Shown here: positions 25,957 through 35,485 of the stretch, piece by piece
Layout: each line of letters starts with the position of its first letter
How positions within the stretch are numbered: position 1 is the first letter of the stretch
Assembly: GCF_015832195.1 (NCBI RefSeq)
Contig: NC_052018.1
Span: forward strand, 39,375,052 to 39,439,051
Length of the DNA: 64,000 nucleotides
Origin: Motacilla alba alba
Lineage: Eukaryota; Chordata; Aves; Passeriformes; Motacillidae
Direction: 5' to 3'
Notes under the pieces: generated by a model
Told to the model about the DNA's origin: nothing
Database searches by the model: none
The model's input: the letters and a program-made list of their open reading frames with translations, nothing else
Translations under genes and position numbers: made by a program

Positions 25957-26118
25957 AGGAATGGCGGGATGGACGGATGGATGAGGGAAAACGGATGGAG
26001 GAATGGAGGGGTGAAGGACGGATGGATGGGAGGATACAGGATTCAGGGATGAGAGATGGAGGGGGAAGGGGTAGAAAAATAAGAAAATAAAGGCTGGTGG
26101 ACGAAGGGATGGAAGCGC
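25957..26118 (+). repeat. GGAT/GGAA-rich imperfect repeat inside the CpG island
   Basis: GGATGG, GGATGAGGG, GGATGGAGGAATGG and similar words recur through about 160 bp. Each GGAT or GGAA is an ETS-factor core. The tract lies just 5' of the presumed first exon, so it may be promoter or 5' UTR. On the minus strand it produces open PSIPPS-like low-complexity reading frames that I regard as spurious. Confidence 0.7.
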
Positions 26119-26237
26119 CGAAGGACAGAGCGAGAGCCCGAGCTTCCCAGATTCTCCCCCTGCGCTGCGCGCCCCCGCGCCGCTCCCGGTCCCCCCCTCC
26201 CCGCTCCGCCGCTGCGCGTGCCCGCGCCCGGGGCTGA
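26109..26237 (+). other. Upstream ATG reading frame in the presumed 5' leader
   Basis: ATG at 26,109 opens 42 codons rich in R, A, P and S and stops with TGA at 26,235-26,237. This is 49 bases before the ATG at 26,287. If transcription starts upstream of 26,109 this would be an upstream ORF that could reduce initiation at 26,287. In such GC-rich DNA an open stretch of this length is easily produced by chance. Confidence 0.25.
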
Positions 26238-26286
26238 CTCTCCCTCGCATCCTCCTCCGGCGGCGGCGACGGCGGCAGCGCCGGGG

Positions 26287-26431
26287 ATGGGCAGCGAGAG
26301 CGCGCCCAGGAGCAGCCCGGGCCCCGCCGCTCGCCCCTGCTCCCGCGCCCGCTGCTGCTCCTGCCCCGCAGCCCCCCGCGCACCGGGGGCAGCGCCGCCG
26401 CCGCGCCATCCGCAGCCCCCGCCTCGGACGG
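26287..26431 (+). CDS. Candidate first coding exon, product unknown (partial, phase 1 donor)
   Basis: The ATG lies in a strong initiation context (GGGATGG, G at -3 and G at +4). Forty-eight complete codons follow, beginning MGSESAPRSS; the peptide is rich in P, A and R and holds a cysteine cluster (CSRARCCSC, about residues 18-26) that could be palmitoylated. I see no signal peptide in this frame. The exon ends at CGG|GTGAGT, a near-consensus donor, one base into codon 49. Read through, the frame stops after two more codons (TGA at 26,437), so splicing is needed for a longer product. A shifted frame holds an L-rich stretch resembling a signal sequence but lacks an ATG. The exon could equally be 5' UTR. 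The compatible downstream exon is at 33,366. No protein family was recognised. Confidence 0.35.
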
Positions 26432-27125
26432 GTGAGTGACCGGGCCCTGCGCCCTCGCCCCGAAAAGCACCTGCCCTGCATCCCCCCTGCATCCCCCCCA
26501 TTCCCGCTCCCGCGCCTCCCATCCCGGAGCGGCCCCGGGGGTGAGTGCTGGGGGAGCGGGGGCCGCGGGGGAGGCTCCGCGCTCCCCCCCTGCCCCCGCC
26601 CCGGGGGAGCGGAGGGTCCCGGCCCGCGCTCGCCCTCGCTCCGCCCGTGCGGAAGGTCCGCGGGGCAGCGGGGATGTCCCCGCCGCTCCGCCGGGATGTG
26701 AGCAACGGGGCTCCCGCCCTGCTGCCCCTCCCGGGCACCGCTGCCCGTTCCCACGGGATCTCCCACAGGCGTACACGGACACCCCGGCAGCGCCGCTCCC
26801 TGCCGGGGCCAGGAGACCCCCGAGACCCCCGAGCCCGCATCCCCGGGCGCCTGGGGCGGCTCGGAGAGGGGGCAGCGCCTTAACTTTTGCAAGGGACCAT
26901 TTGGAGGTGGGGAGGGAGGACCCAGCTCAGCAGAATTGGCGGCTTCCCCGGAGTCTCCCCGGAGGGAGGTGGCGGAGGGTCCCTGTCCCCCTCCCGGAGC
27001 CGCCGGGTGACGCCAAGCGCGGCCCTTCCCGCGGGGCTCGGGGGGGCGGCTTCGGGCAGGGCTCAGCGCTCAAATGGACTTTTCTAACACTCCCTCCACC
27101 AGCATAATTAAATAAATAAAGTATC
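26432..27125. other. 3' half of the CpG island, presumed start of intron 1
   Basis: This GC-rich sequence has a second strong donor-like GTGAGT after 26,540, so an alternative longer first exon is possible; in the ATG-26,287 frame it would be non-coding because of the TGA at 26,437. Open frames in several phases (up to 223 codons on plus, 394 on minus) reflect the lack of AT-rich stop codons. Confidence 0.5.
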
Positions 27126-27150
27126 GGGGGCGGGGGTGGGGGTGGAAGGG
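27126..27150 (+). other. Strong G-quadruplex motif at the 3' edge of the CpG island
   Basis: Four G-runs of 5, 5, 5 and 3 are separated by C, T and TGGAA. These loops of 1, 1 and 5 predict a very stable plus-strand (non-template if transcribed rightwards) quadruplex, about 700 bp downstream of the presumed first-exon donor. Confidence 0.75.
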
Positions 27151-30100
27151 CTAGAAGTCTCTGCTTGCTCTTCTTTCACTGCCCAGAACCGCGAGTGCAA
27201 ACGACGGGATGCTGTCTCTGAAAAGGGTTTTCTGGTTTTTATGTGTCATGATGCACACGGCTGGTGGTAGCTAGTGTAGTAACTATCTGTATCCCAATAG
27301 TTCCCTGTCGAAGGGGTTGTTATGGCAGCAGCGGTCCCCGATTCTTTTCTCTTTTTTTTATCTCTGGCACAGGGTAATGTTAAAGACCTGGAAACTGCCT
27401 CAATTAAAAAGAAAAAGAAAAAGAAAGAAAGGATAAAAAAGATTAATAAAGCAGCCTCGTGCTTCTTTGCCAAATAGACAACAAGTACATATATAAGATT
27501 CACACTCAATCTTCACTCCCTTCTCCAGAAGCTGGTGCTGTGATAACGCTAATGACTGGAGGAGGTTGGGGGAAAATGTCTTTCCCCCCCTACACACACC
27601 TAATTCCTGCTTTTTTTGCTAAATTTTGTTGGAATTTTAGCTTGATTGTGGCTTGTGCTTTTTCATGTCTTTCACTGATACTTTTTCATAGTGTTTTTTC
27701 TTAGTTGCAGAGAATTTCTTTAGTCCTGCTTTACACTGGGTAAAGGGATTCAAGTGTTCTTTCATAAAGGTAAAGCACATTATTTGCAAAATCTTGTAAT
27801 TCAGTAGATTTTGCTTTTCTGTACCAGTCACAGGATGATAGTTTTCTCCTTGTAATGCAGAGAGGAATCTCTATGAGACTCATCTAAATGGTTTCAGCAC
27901 ATGATACCTGCCACAGCTGGTGGCAGTCTGAAACAGTAAGATTTAAAGGTTATTATGGAAGTAAGTTTCTCTATCGCCTTTAATGGTCAGCCTATTCTCA
28001 GTCAAAACACATGTAGTTCTAAGGGAAACACTGATTCTGATTTTAGTTTCGTCAGGTTTTTTTGGACATGGTGTTTAAAACCTGAAACCATTGAGGAGGA
28101 TGGATGTTAAAACTCAGAACATTGGTAGTGGGCTGTACTACTTTGACATTTTTACTCTGCACTTTTGTAGATACCATTTGTTGTCTTCGACCAGAGTTTG
28201 CTTGGGTAGAGATTGGGCAGTAAATGATAGGGACAGAGGATTTTTGTCCTGGTAGCTCCTGCGTTTTTATATCCATCAGAATATTTGAAGAGTCATATTG
28301 ATATTGCAGAATGAAATGTTATTGAATTGTGATATCTTGTTTCCAATTACACATTTTGAAATGTTTATCTTATCAGTAGGAAAGCAACACAAACGTATAA
28401 ATGTTTATTTTGGAATGAAAAAAATGCTGTCCCAGGGTGATTCATGCATAGAAACTGTCTAGATTCAGTATAAATAAGTGAACTAAAATAATGTAGTGTA
28501 AGTGATCCATAACTAATTTTCACTGCTAATCATGAAAACAGGCACTTTTATCTTTGAGATGGAATGTAGAGATGCTGGAAGAGAGATGAAGAACAGCAAA
28601 ATACATATATTTAATGACAGACGGAACTCTTGAGTAAACATCAAGTATTTCTGAGGAAATGCAAGCCCATTTCATAGTATAACTATCGTCATGATTCTGA
28701 TCCCAGCTAAATCAGTATGAGATTCTCCCCAGGCACTGCTGTGAGCAGAATCAAAGACAACCCTGCTATCCATTTTTGAGGAATGGGGACATGAAAAAAT
28801 CATTTGTATTTTCCCCCATTATCCTAGCTGGAAGGGTTTATTTTTTGTCTCATATGGAATATTCCACACTTTACCCTCCTAAGCAGTAGTCAGGCCTACA
28901 GTTCTTACCTGCCCAGACAGCTCAGCTGAGATAATTCTTGTGAGAAAGAATCATACATGTTTTGCTAGGGGCAGCTTTATTGTGACCAAATAATAGTCAT
29001 GTTTACTGGAAAAATGTTTGACTTTGAATTATATTTTCATATCTGATACCACTAAAATTTCATATTAAGAAGTGGGAATAACACATTTCTTAAAATGGCA
29101 TTATTTGCTTTAAGGTTCTGACACGAAAGGACTAGATTAATTTAATCAAGATGGAGGGTAGATGTTTCTATCTTTAGTGATTAAAAATATCCTTAGTGAT
29201 TTAAAAATAACCTTAAGTCGTAATGAAGAAAAGACAAATTTGGACACTCTGAAAAGGGTTACAAATAAAGCTATTTGGTGCAAATGAACCAACAGATTGC
29301 ACTTATTTAACGCTAGACAGTAGTAAAATGGGACAAAAAAGAAAGCTGGCAAAAACAAGACATCATGGGAAAAGCACAGTAACAAATCCTGAAAGAGTTG
29401 CAAAAATTGCCCAAGAGACTCCAATGTTGACTGTTTGACTCCCTTATGGGACTCAAATGGAAAAAGCCCCATTGACTTCAGTAAACATTAATAGCATGAG
29501 TGTATGCTAAGAAAAGAGATGTGTAATTCAACTAAGTACCACAAGAATTCAGAGTGATAGTTACTGAAATCAGATTAGAAATGTATGAGCTTTTTTCAGT
29601 TCAAAGGAAGTCCTGACTTCTCTGAAAATGAATTGGAGGCTTGCTATCTATTTCTCAGGGCCAAAATGTCAGCCTGAGAATAATGTTTCAAGTGACTTTT
29701 AAAAAACGTGGCACATGATAGTTAATCTGCTTTTAATTTGTGTGATATTCTATTAAAATGATGTTACCTTTGCCAAGCTCAAGTTATTAATTAGTTATTG
29801 GTAACCATTTCCCCTTTCTTTTTACATTTTTTTAAATGTCAATATTTCAGAAATAGCAAGAAATACAAAACAGTCCTCCTGCAAGACTGCACTTATAAGC
29901 TGAATAATTCAAAGTCTGTACTGTCACAGTGCAATCAAATTCTTAATATGATGCTGTCAAAGCTATAAAAAAGGAAAATCAAATGTGACATCATAGAAGA
30001 CAACATATATAGCTGACATGACATCCAAATGTTTTAATTTCCCCACATTATATTTAGTGGTTAATGAAGATAGACTTTTCTTTCTTCCCTCTGAGGAAAC

Positions 30101-32198
30101 TCCTAATACAAGATATTAAATTTTCATTTAAAAAACTACTTTATTTTCATAAAAACATATGCAAGTTTTGTGAAGATAAGTCCTGAGCATAAAGGAGATG
30201 CAATCGTTTAAGAGATAATGTAAAGCCTTCACTGGGAAACAGAACTGAGATAATTTGTGGATGATGAGGAAAAAAATATTGTCAGACAAATTTTCTATAA
30301 TATGGTAGTTATAATCTCAATAAAGGACATTTTATTCACTGTTCCTAACTATGGATGAACCTCTGTCTAAAGAAAGAGACAAAGTCACCCTTGCCCTCAA
30401 AAAATATTGTAATTTATTTCTGCAGGACGAAACATTTTTCTGCTGTTTTTCTCCTAAAATTAAGTATAACTAATGCCAATTGGAAGTACAAAGTACCAGA
30501 TTACCAGAATTGGAAAATTAAACTGTTTTCACCCAGCCTTTGTGGAGCCCAGGAAGCAACAGTGCAGTGTGGTGACCCCAGAATGATCTGCCATTTCAGC
30601 CTGGTTCCACTAGCTTCTTGACAAGGAAAAAACATTTGCCCACTGAGACCTTCCAGGTGGCTAAGGACCAATTTGCTCCAAGGGATCAATGTACTGAGGA
30701 AATTTGCCTGGAATGGGATTTCAGTTGATAACCTCAGCTCTGGTTGTGACTCTGTGAGGACCCAACTGGATCCTGCAAGGAGCTCAGCATCAGTGCTTTC
30801 AGAAGTGCCAAATGCCTGCTCAGGATCCTCTGAGAAATGGAGTGAAATACCAGTTCATTTCACACAGGCCACAAACCAGCTTTCAAATCTCAATGATTTT
30901 CCGTCACTACTGCATGTTGGCTGTATTTGAATCAGTGAACTAGAGGTGAAAGGCTCCAAAAATGTGATTACCAGTCCCCTGAGACATTTAGTTCTTCAGG
31001 GATAGCTTGCTGGAAATACTTATTTGTATTTCAGAGACTAGGGTAGAGGGAAATAAATTAACTACACATAAATATTTTTATTTTGTTTTAAAATGCTTTT
31101 ACAGATTTTTTTTTTTTGTTTGGTTTGTTTGTTTCTCTTTTTTTTATTTTGTAGAGAGACTGTAAATGCCAGATATTTGATTCTGGAATACATGTATAAT
31201 CTGTGAGCAAACACCCTCATAGATTTGTATTTCTTTACCAAATAATGCTGTATTTTTTGATCTGACAATAGAAAATTATTTAACCATACACTACCATACC
31301 TGGATAAATTGAAACATTCTAATACTAATGTTTGGAGGTTTGGGTTCTTCTCCCCATATCTGCCACTAAAAGATCAAATAAATACTTAAATGTAAAAACA
31401 AGTGTAGAATAAATAGACATCTGTTATTTATCATGTATCTTTATGTAAAATGGCTTATTTTGTCTAATTTAAGCCTAGTACTCTTTTGGGGAAAAAAATC
31501 AGCTTAAAACTATTGTAACTATTTTAAGGAAAGCCACCAACCCTGAAAATGAATATTAAATTAATAATCCATCTGTTCAAAGGTCTCTTGTCTTTTCTAC
31601 AGATGTCTTCTTCCTCTTAGTTTATCCAGGACAGGTACTTCAGGAATTTCAAACTGAGAAAGTGTGTTAGAGCTGAAACTGCAGGAAAGTCTGTTTTCCC
31701 ATTCCAGTGTTAGAACAGAGGTGAGAGGCAGGGATCCATAAGGTCTAAGCTTTGAAGGTCACAATGACATAAAACATATGCTTCCTTCAAAATTATTTTT
31801 CTCTTTGAGGCAATGAGAATGGGCTTTTTAAAATATGGAAGGGGGGGGAGGGGCAATTTGTATTTTTCAAGAGCCTTTATTTTTAAAATTAAGCAACATT
31901 AACTCCCTGTATATTCAAAGACTCTTCAAATGAGTCACCACATCTTGTGGAGTCAGGTACCAACAGCAGTACCAAGAGCAGATTACTAACCAAGGACAGA
32001 TGGACGCAGGTGGCAAGGAGATCATGCCAGACACCACGGGGTGAATCAGGCTCACAAAGCAACAAAACCAGTTTTCTCTGTTTATCAGCATGACACTTCA
32101 AATTTTGAATCTCTCCTTTTGAAATAAAAGGCTCAAATTTAGAAGCCCTTAAAAAATGGTTTATTCACCAAAACATTTTGGATAGAATAAAAGGTATT
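27151..32198. other. Presumed intron 1, no internal exon recognised
   Basis: This is AT-rich sequence. A T-rich run (31,108-31,145) and an AAAGA-type tract (about 27,400-27,430) are simple sequence. A patch at 30,540-30,930 is less AT-rich and includes GGATCCTGCAAGGAGCTCAGCA, similar to words of ancient amniote repeats, but too short to assign. Another weak trace is at about 28,690-28,760. An internal exon missed by eye remains possible. Confidence 0.4.
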
Positions 32199-32222
32199 GT
32201 ATGTGTATTGCAATACACATAC
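32199..32222. repeat. Perfect 24-bp palindrome
   Basis: GTATGTGTATTG is followed with no spacer by its exact reverse complement. The centre ATTGCAAT is a C/EBP-type palindromic core. The duplex could extrude a small cruciform or bind a dimeric factor. It lies about 1.1 kb upstream of the candidate terminal exon. Confidence 0.8.
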
Positions 32223-33365
32223 CAGCATATCAGAAACTATTTAAATATTTCTTTTTAAAATCTTTTTTTTCCCTTTCAAACTAAACCCAGCAAAGTTATT
32301 TCAATTTTGGGAAGCAAAATGAGTGGAACTCATATTCTGACAAAATAGGATTTCAGTAAATTTTCTTCCATGGCTTAAACTAGAAAAGAAACATCTTCCT
32401 TAAAATTAAGGTTGTGGTGAATGAAGGCATCAATCCTAAAATTATTTGTGAGGATGCAGAGCACAGAGAGTGTGTATTCCAATAAATTAACTGATTGTGT
32501 ATATCAAGTTACTTATGTGGTAAGTACTTTGAATTTTTCAGAATTTAGCCCTTGTTGTTTGGCAAAGCATTAAAAATCTCGTCTAAGAAGAAGAGGGCAG
32601 AACTTCTGGTAGAAATTGATCTGGAATTCTCCATTAAGATTATTTTTCAATGGAAATAGTTCATGCTTTGAAATTAGAATTGGCATTAGTGTGGGTCAGT
32701 AATAGAAGACCACTAATTTATCTTGAAAAACAGAAAAACATAAAGTTTTGCAATTTAGAATTTGGAATGGTAAATATTTTACAGCCACTACTGCTGAGTA
32801 CTGCATTTAAATGGAATAAGAGGACACCAAACTACACTTCAAGCAATTAAATTATTGTCTGTATGTTATGTTTGGAATAAAATTTATCAGCCAAGGCTAT
32901 CAAACTAGGCTATACTGATTTTATGATTTAAGCTGACAATAGAAGATTTTCACAAACTAGCTGCTTAAGACTGTTGTTCAGCAGTTCTAAATACCCATAG
33001 TTTAAAGGCCAATGTTTAAGCATAATGAAGTAAGATTGCTCTGACACAAATGCTAATTAGTTTCTTGCAACTATCAGACTTAAAAAAGAGTTTTCAAGCG
33101 ACCTCATTTAGATGAATGGAAAAAGAAAATGCAGTAGTATCCAACAAATGGCTTTTAGGAACAAGCTTGCTAATTCTATAACTTACAATAATTAGAGACT
33201 TTCCAGTGAGAATGTTTGCCACAAACAACATTCACCTCAACCAGCTACACTGAGACAGCTGATGTCCTACATTCAGTATTAGGACTGGTATTAGAGTTGG
33301 AAGGTAGGAGCTGAGGGAAGGGATTGAGCTTCACTGCTTGGATGGTCTCCATGGCTTCCCTACAG
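32223..33365. other. Presumed intron end, acceptor at 33,364-33,365
   Basis: This AT-rich, CpG-poor sequence ends in a moderate pyrimidine stretch, TCTCCATGGCTTCCCTACAG, which serves as the acceptor for the candidate exon. An in-frame TAG at about 33,306 limits how far that exon could extend upstream. Confidence 0.35.
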
Positions 33366-33514
33366 ATGCTTACCAGCCACCCTTTCCGGGCAGCATGCCT
33401 GGCGAGCAAAGGAACGACCAGCTGCCTCCCCAGCAGAGCTTCCTGGGGAACACAGACAAAATTCCCAATTATTTGACCTCACTGAGCCTCAGTACTATGT
33501 ACATAGCTTCCTGA
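33366..33514 (+). CDS. Candidate terminal coding exon, product unknown (partial, phase 1 acceptor)
   Basis: After the acceptor CTACAG the frame (N)AT GCT TAC CAG... stays open for 49 codons including the split first one, to TGA at 33,512-33,514. The peptide starts AYQPPFPGSMPGEQR, continues through NDQLPPQQSFLG and ends SLSTMYIAS. The P/Q-rich, low-charge composition resembles disordered C-terminal tails of regulatory proteins, but I do not recognise the family. Four CpGs survive (near 33,387, 33,403, 33,414 and neighbouring codons) in an otherwise CpG-depleted region, as expected under coding constraint. The exon needs one base from the preceding exon; the donor at 26,431 supplies G, giving an Asp codon and keeping the frame. 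It might instead be the last exon of a longer gene beginning upstream, or a chance open frame. Confidence 0.4.
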
Positions 33515-34027
33515 CCTGCTGGACCTCCAGCACAGGCCTGCATGTCCACCTGCCACAAGCTGACAGTATTTGAGATGCAAACTAAAGAATATTTAGGGAG
33601 AAAGCTATGAGAAATTTTAAAATGACATTTAAAATATTTTGGCAGTTAAAATGCATATAGCTAGAAGTATGTTTCCTTAAGGCCCCATTGAGATGAAAAG
33701 TCTTCTATCCACAGACATCCTAGAGAGGGCAAGCACAAATAGATGAGAGCATCTGTATTTTTAAAGCAATCATAACCCAAAAAAAAAAAATCAACAACAA
33801 TTAAGTCTGGTTTATAGAGCTTTCCAGACAATTCCAGGCATTTAAGCCTTGCATGGCAAGTGGTACCAATGTTCAATGGGAAGGAACTCCAAGCTGCTTG
33901 CACTGGAGTGAAACACTGCTATGAAACTCAAGGCTGAGAATTTTTATACAGTCGATAAAATCCAGCATGAGCTTGAAAATAACTTAATTTGATTCAATCA
34001 ATGAAATAAATAGGAAGATGGCTGCTA
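33515..34027 (+). other. Possible 3' UTR of the candidate gene
   Basis: If the exon at 33,366 is real, this AT-rich stretch to the poly(A) signal would be a 3' UTR of about 0.5 kb. It contains an A-run at about 33,779-33,790 and no repeat. An 80-codon minus-strand frame (33,661-33,903) inside it has no recognisable features. Confidence 0.3.
34005..34010 (+). promoter_or_regulatory. Candidate polyadenylation signal
   Basis: AATAAA is followed about 20 bp later by a GT-rich stretch (TGTGTGTGC, about 34,029-34,037), the usual arrangement of cleavage signals. A second AATAAA lies at 34,069-34,074. AATAAA is common by chance in AT-rich DNA, so the support comes mainly from its position after the candidate exon. 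Confidence 0.35.
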
Positions 34028-34601
34028 TGTGTGTGCACATGCAAACTACAGTACGAATGAATCAATTCAATAAAAGGACAGAAGTAGAGTCTGTTACGTT
34101 ATCAATGAAGCACTCGGCCATTTGAAAACATGATTTCATTTATGGAAATTTTAAAGTTTAACCAGTTCTCCAAAAGAACAAAACCATAGTTTGAATGTTT
34201 AAGAAGTGGATCTTTTTTTTTTTCAGTCAGTAATTCTGCTTTAAGTCAACTTAGTGGTAGATAAATGTAAAGATTTATTATGATAAAACCAAATAAATTT
34301 GTTACTTCTTTCTTATGGAAAAATACACTGCAGTAGAAAGGTATTTCAGAAGAGAAACCTTGCAAATATACCTCTTTCAAAACAACATTTTCTTGAAATT
34401 TGCGCAGTTCCAAGATTTTTTTTTTTGGTGTAAAAATACCAAGCTGTCTTTCATTCTTCCTAGATAAATTTCATGCAGCTGTAGATCTACCAGTATTATA
34501 TCATGTCCTACTAGAAATTACTGGAAAACCTGCAGCTTTCTGTGTTAAGGTGTGTAACAGCAGTAGTTTGATCTGATGAATAGAATCACTGTATTTTAAC
34601 C

Positions 34602-34787
34602 ATATAATTACTCTATATATATATATGTGTGTGTCTGAGTGTGTGTATATACACATATATATGCATATATATAATTCTTTAGTGTATATATACATATATA
34701 AATAAATATATATATATATATATACACTTACAAAGGAATATACACATATATATAAGAATATATACGTGCATATACTCAAATATATAC
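34602..34787. repeat. Compound AT/TG/AC microsatellite region
   Basis: Interrupted TA, TG and CA repeats run for about 185 bp, including TATATATGTGTGTGTC, GTGTGTATATACACATATATATGCATATATAT and an uninterrupted TA block near 34,707-34,724. The alternation of purine and pyrimidine and the nested palindromes allow cruciform or left-handed DNA. Minus-strand frames here translate to YIYIY-like strings and are not genes. Confidence 0.9.
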
Positions 34788-35419
34788 CTCTGTTCTTCCT
34801 GGTCTGCAATAGCAGATGATCTCCTCAGAGATCATCTACCTACCTGGTTAAAATCCTCCTCCCTGAAACTGAGTAGTTTTGGGTTTTTTTTGTTTCCCGG
34901 TAGAGCAATTTGCTGTGGTGGATTTATGAAGTGATTTTTTTTTTCTTGAAATATTTTGGATTGACCTAATTTGTATTTCTTTTTGCTCACATTACTATGC
35001 AGATATTTGTTCCTCTCTTGTTGTTATAGAACAAGTGATTTTGATGTTTGTGCCCTGTTTTTGTAAGTGCTTAATGCCATGTAATGGTTATGGATTATCT
35101 ATGGTTTTCAGGTAAGTAGAAAAACATAACTCCAGATTTATCCCTATCTGGAGGTCAGAGAAGTACAGGTATAAATGGAAGCCAGGGCTCTAAGTTCCCA
35201 ATCCCCAGCTCCAGCCATGCCTCCTCATACAGTACAAGATTAGTTTAGCACAGATTTTCCCCAAAATATGGACAACAATTTTGATGCCATGAAGGGGGAG
35301 TGTGGTGTGATAATCACAGGCTATTTCACCAGCAATGAGTAATAGACTTGGGAAGATAGTCTCTGATCAGTCTAGATAGCTATCTACTGGTATGTATACA
35401 TTTGAATGTACAAAAACCT

Positions 35420-35422
<3 letters not shown>
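34788..35422. other. Non-coding, weak exon-like signals only
   Basis: A good donor CAG|GTAAGT occurs after 35,111 and an acceptor-like TTGTTGTTATAG before about 35,030, but the intervening 80 bp has stops in the frames inspected and no coding character. It could be a non-coding exon or chance. Confidence 0.3.

Positions 35423-35482
<60 letters not shown>
35423..35482. repeat. (AT)30 microsatellite
   Basis: Thirty uninterrupted AT units span 60 bp, the longest pure dinucleotide array in the window. It is likely length-polymorphic and cruciform-prone. Confidence 0.97.

Positions 35483-35485
<3 letters not shown>

Larger units (their letters stand above)
25735..27160. promoter_or_regulatory. 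CpG island, probable promoter
   Basis: CpG dinucleotides are very frequent across about 1.4 kb and scarce outside it. GC-box motifs occur, for example CCCCGCCCC near 26,595, GGGGGGCGGC near 27,041 and GGGGGCGGGGG at 27,126. No TATA box is convincing; an AAAATAAAGG stretch lies near 26,085 but in a low-GC island inside the GGAT tract. Two GTGAGT donors (after 26,431 and after 26,540) occur on the plus strand and none was noticed on the minus strand, which favours plus-strand transcription. It is the only CpG island in the 64 kb. A retained GC-rich exon without promoter function is the less likely alternative. Confidence 0.85.

Noticed and set aside
25708..26892. Minus-strand open frames of 394, 335 and 265 codons over the CpG island
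   Set aside because: They overlap each other in all three frames, are dominated by R, G, P, A and S, and arise because GC-rich DNA lacks stop codons. No domain and no minus-strand GTGAGT donor was seen.
26436..27107. Plus-strand 223-codon open frame in the 3' half of the CpG island
   Set aside because: Low-complexity P/A/R/G composition starting inside the presumed intron, with no motif. Best explained by GC bias.
34501..34809. 102-codon minus-strand frame rich in Y and I
   Set aside because: It is a translation of the TA/TG microsatellite.
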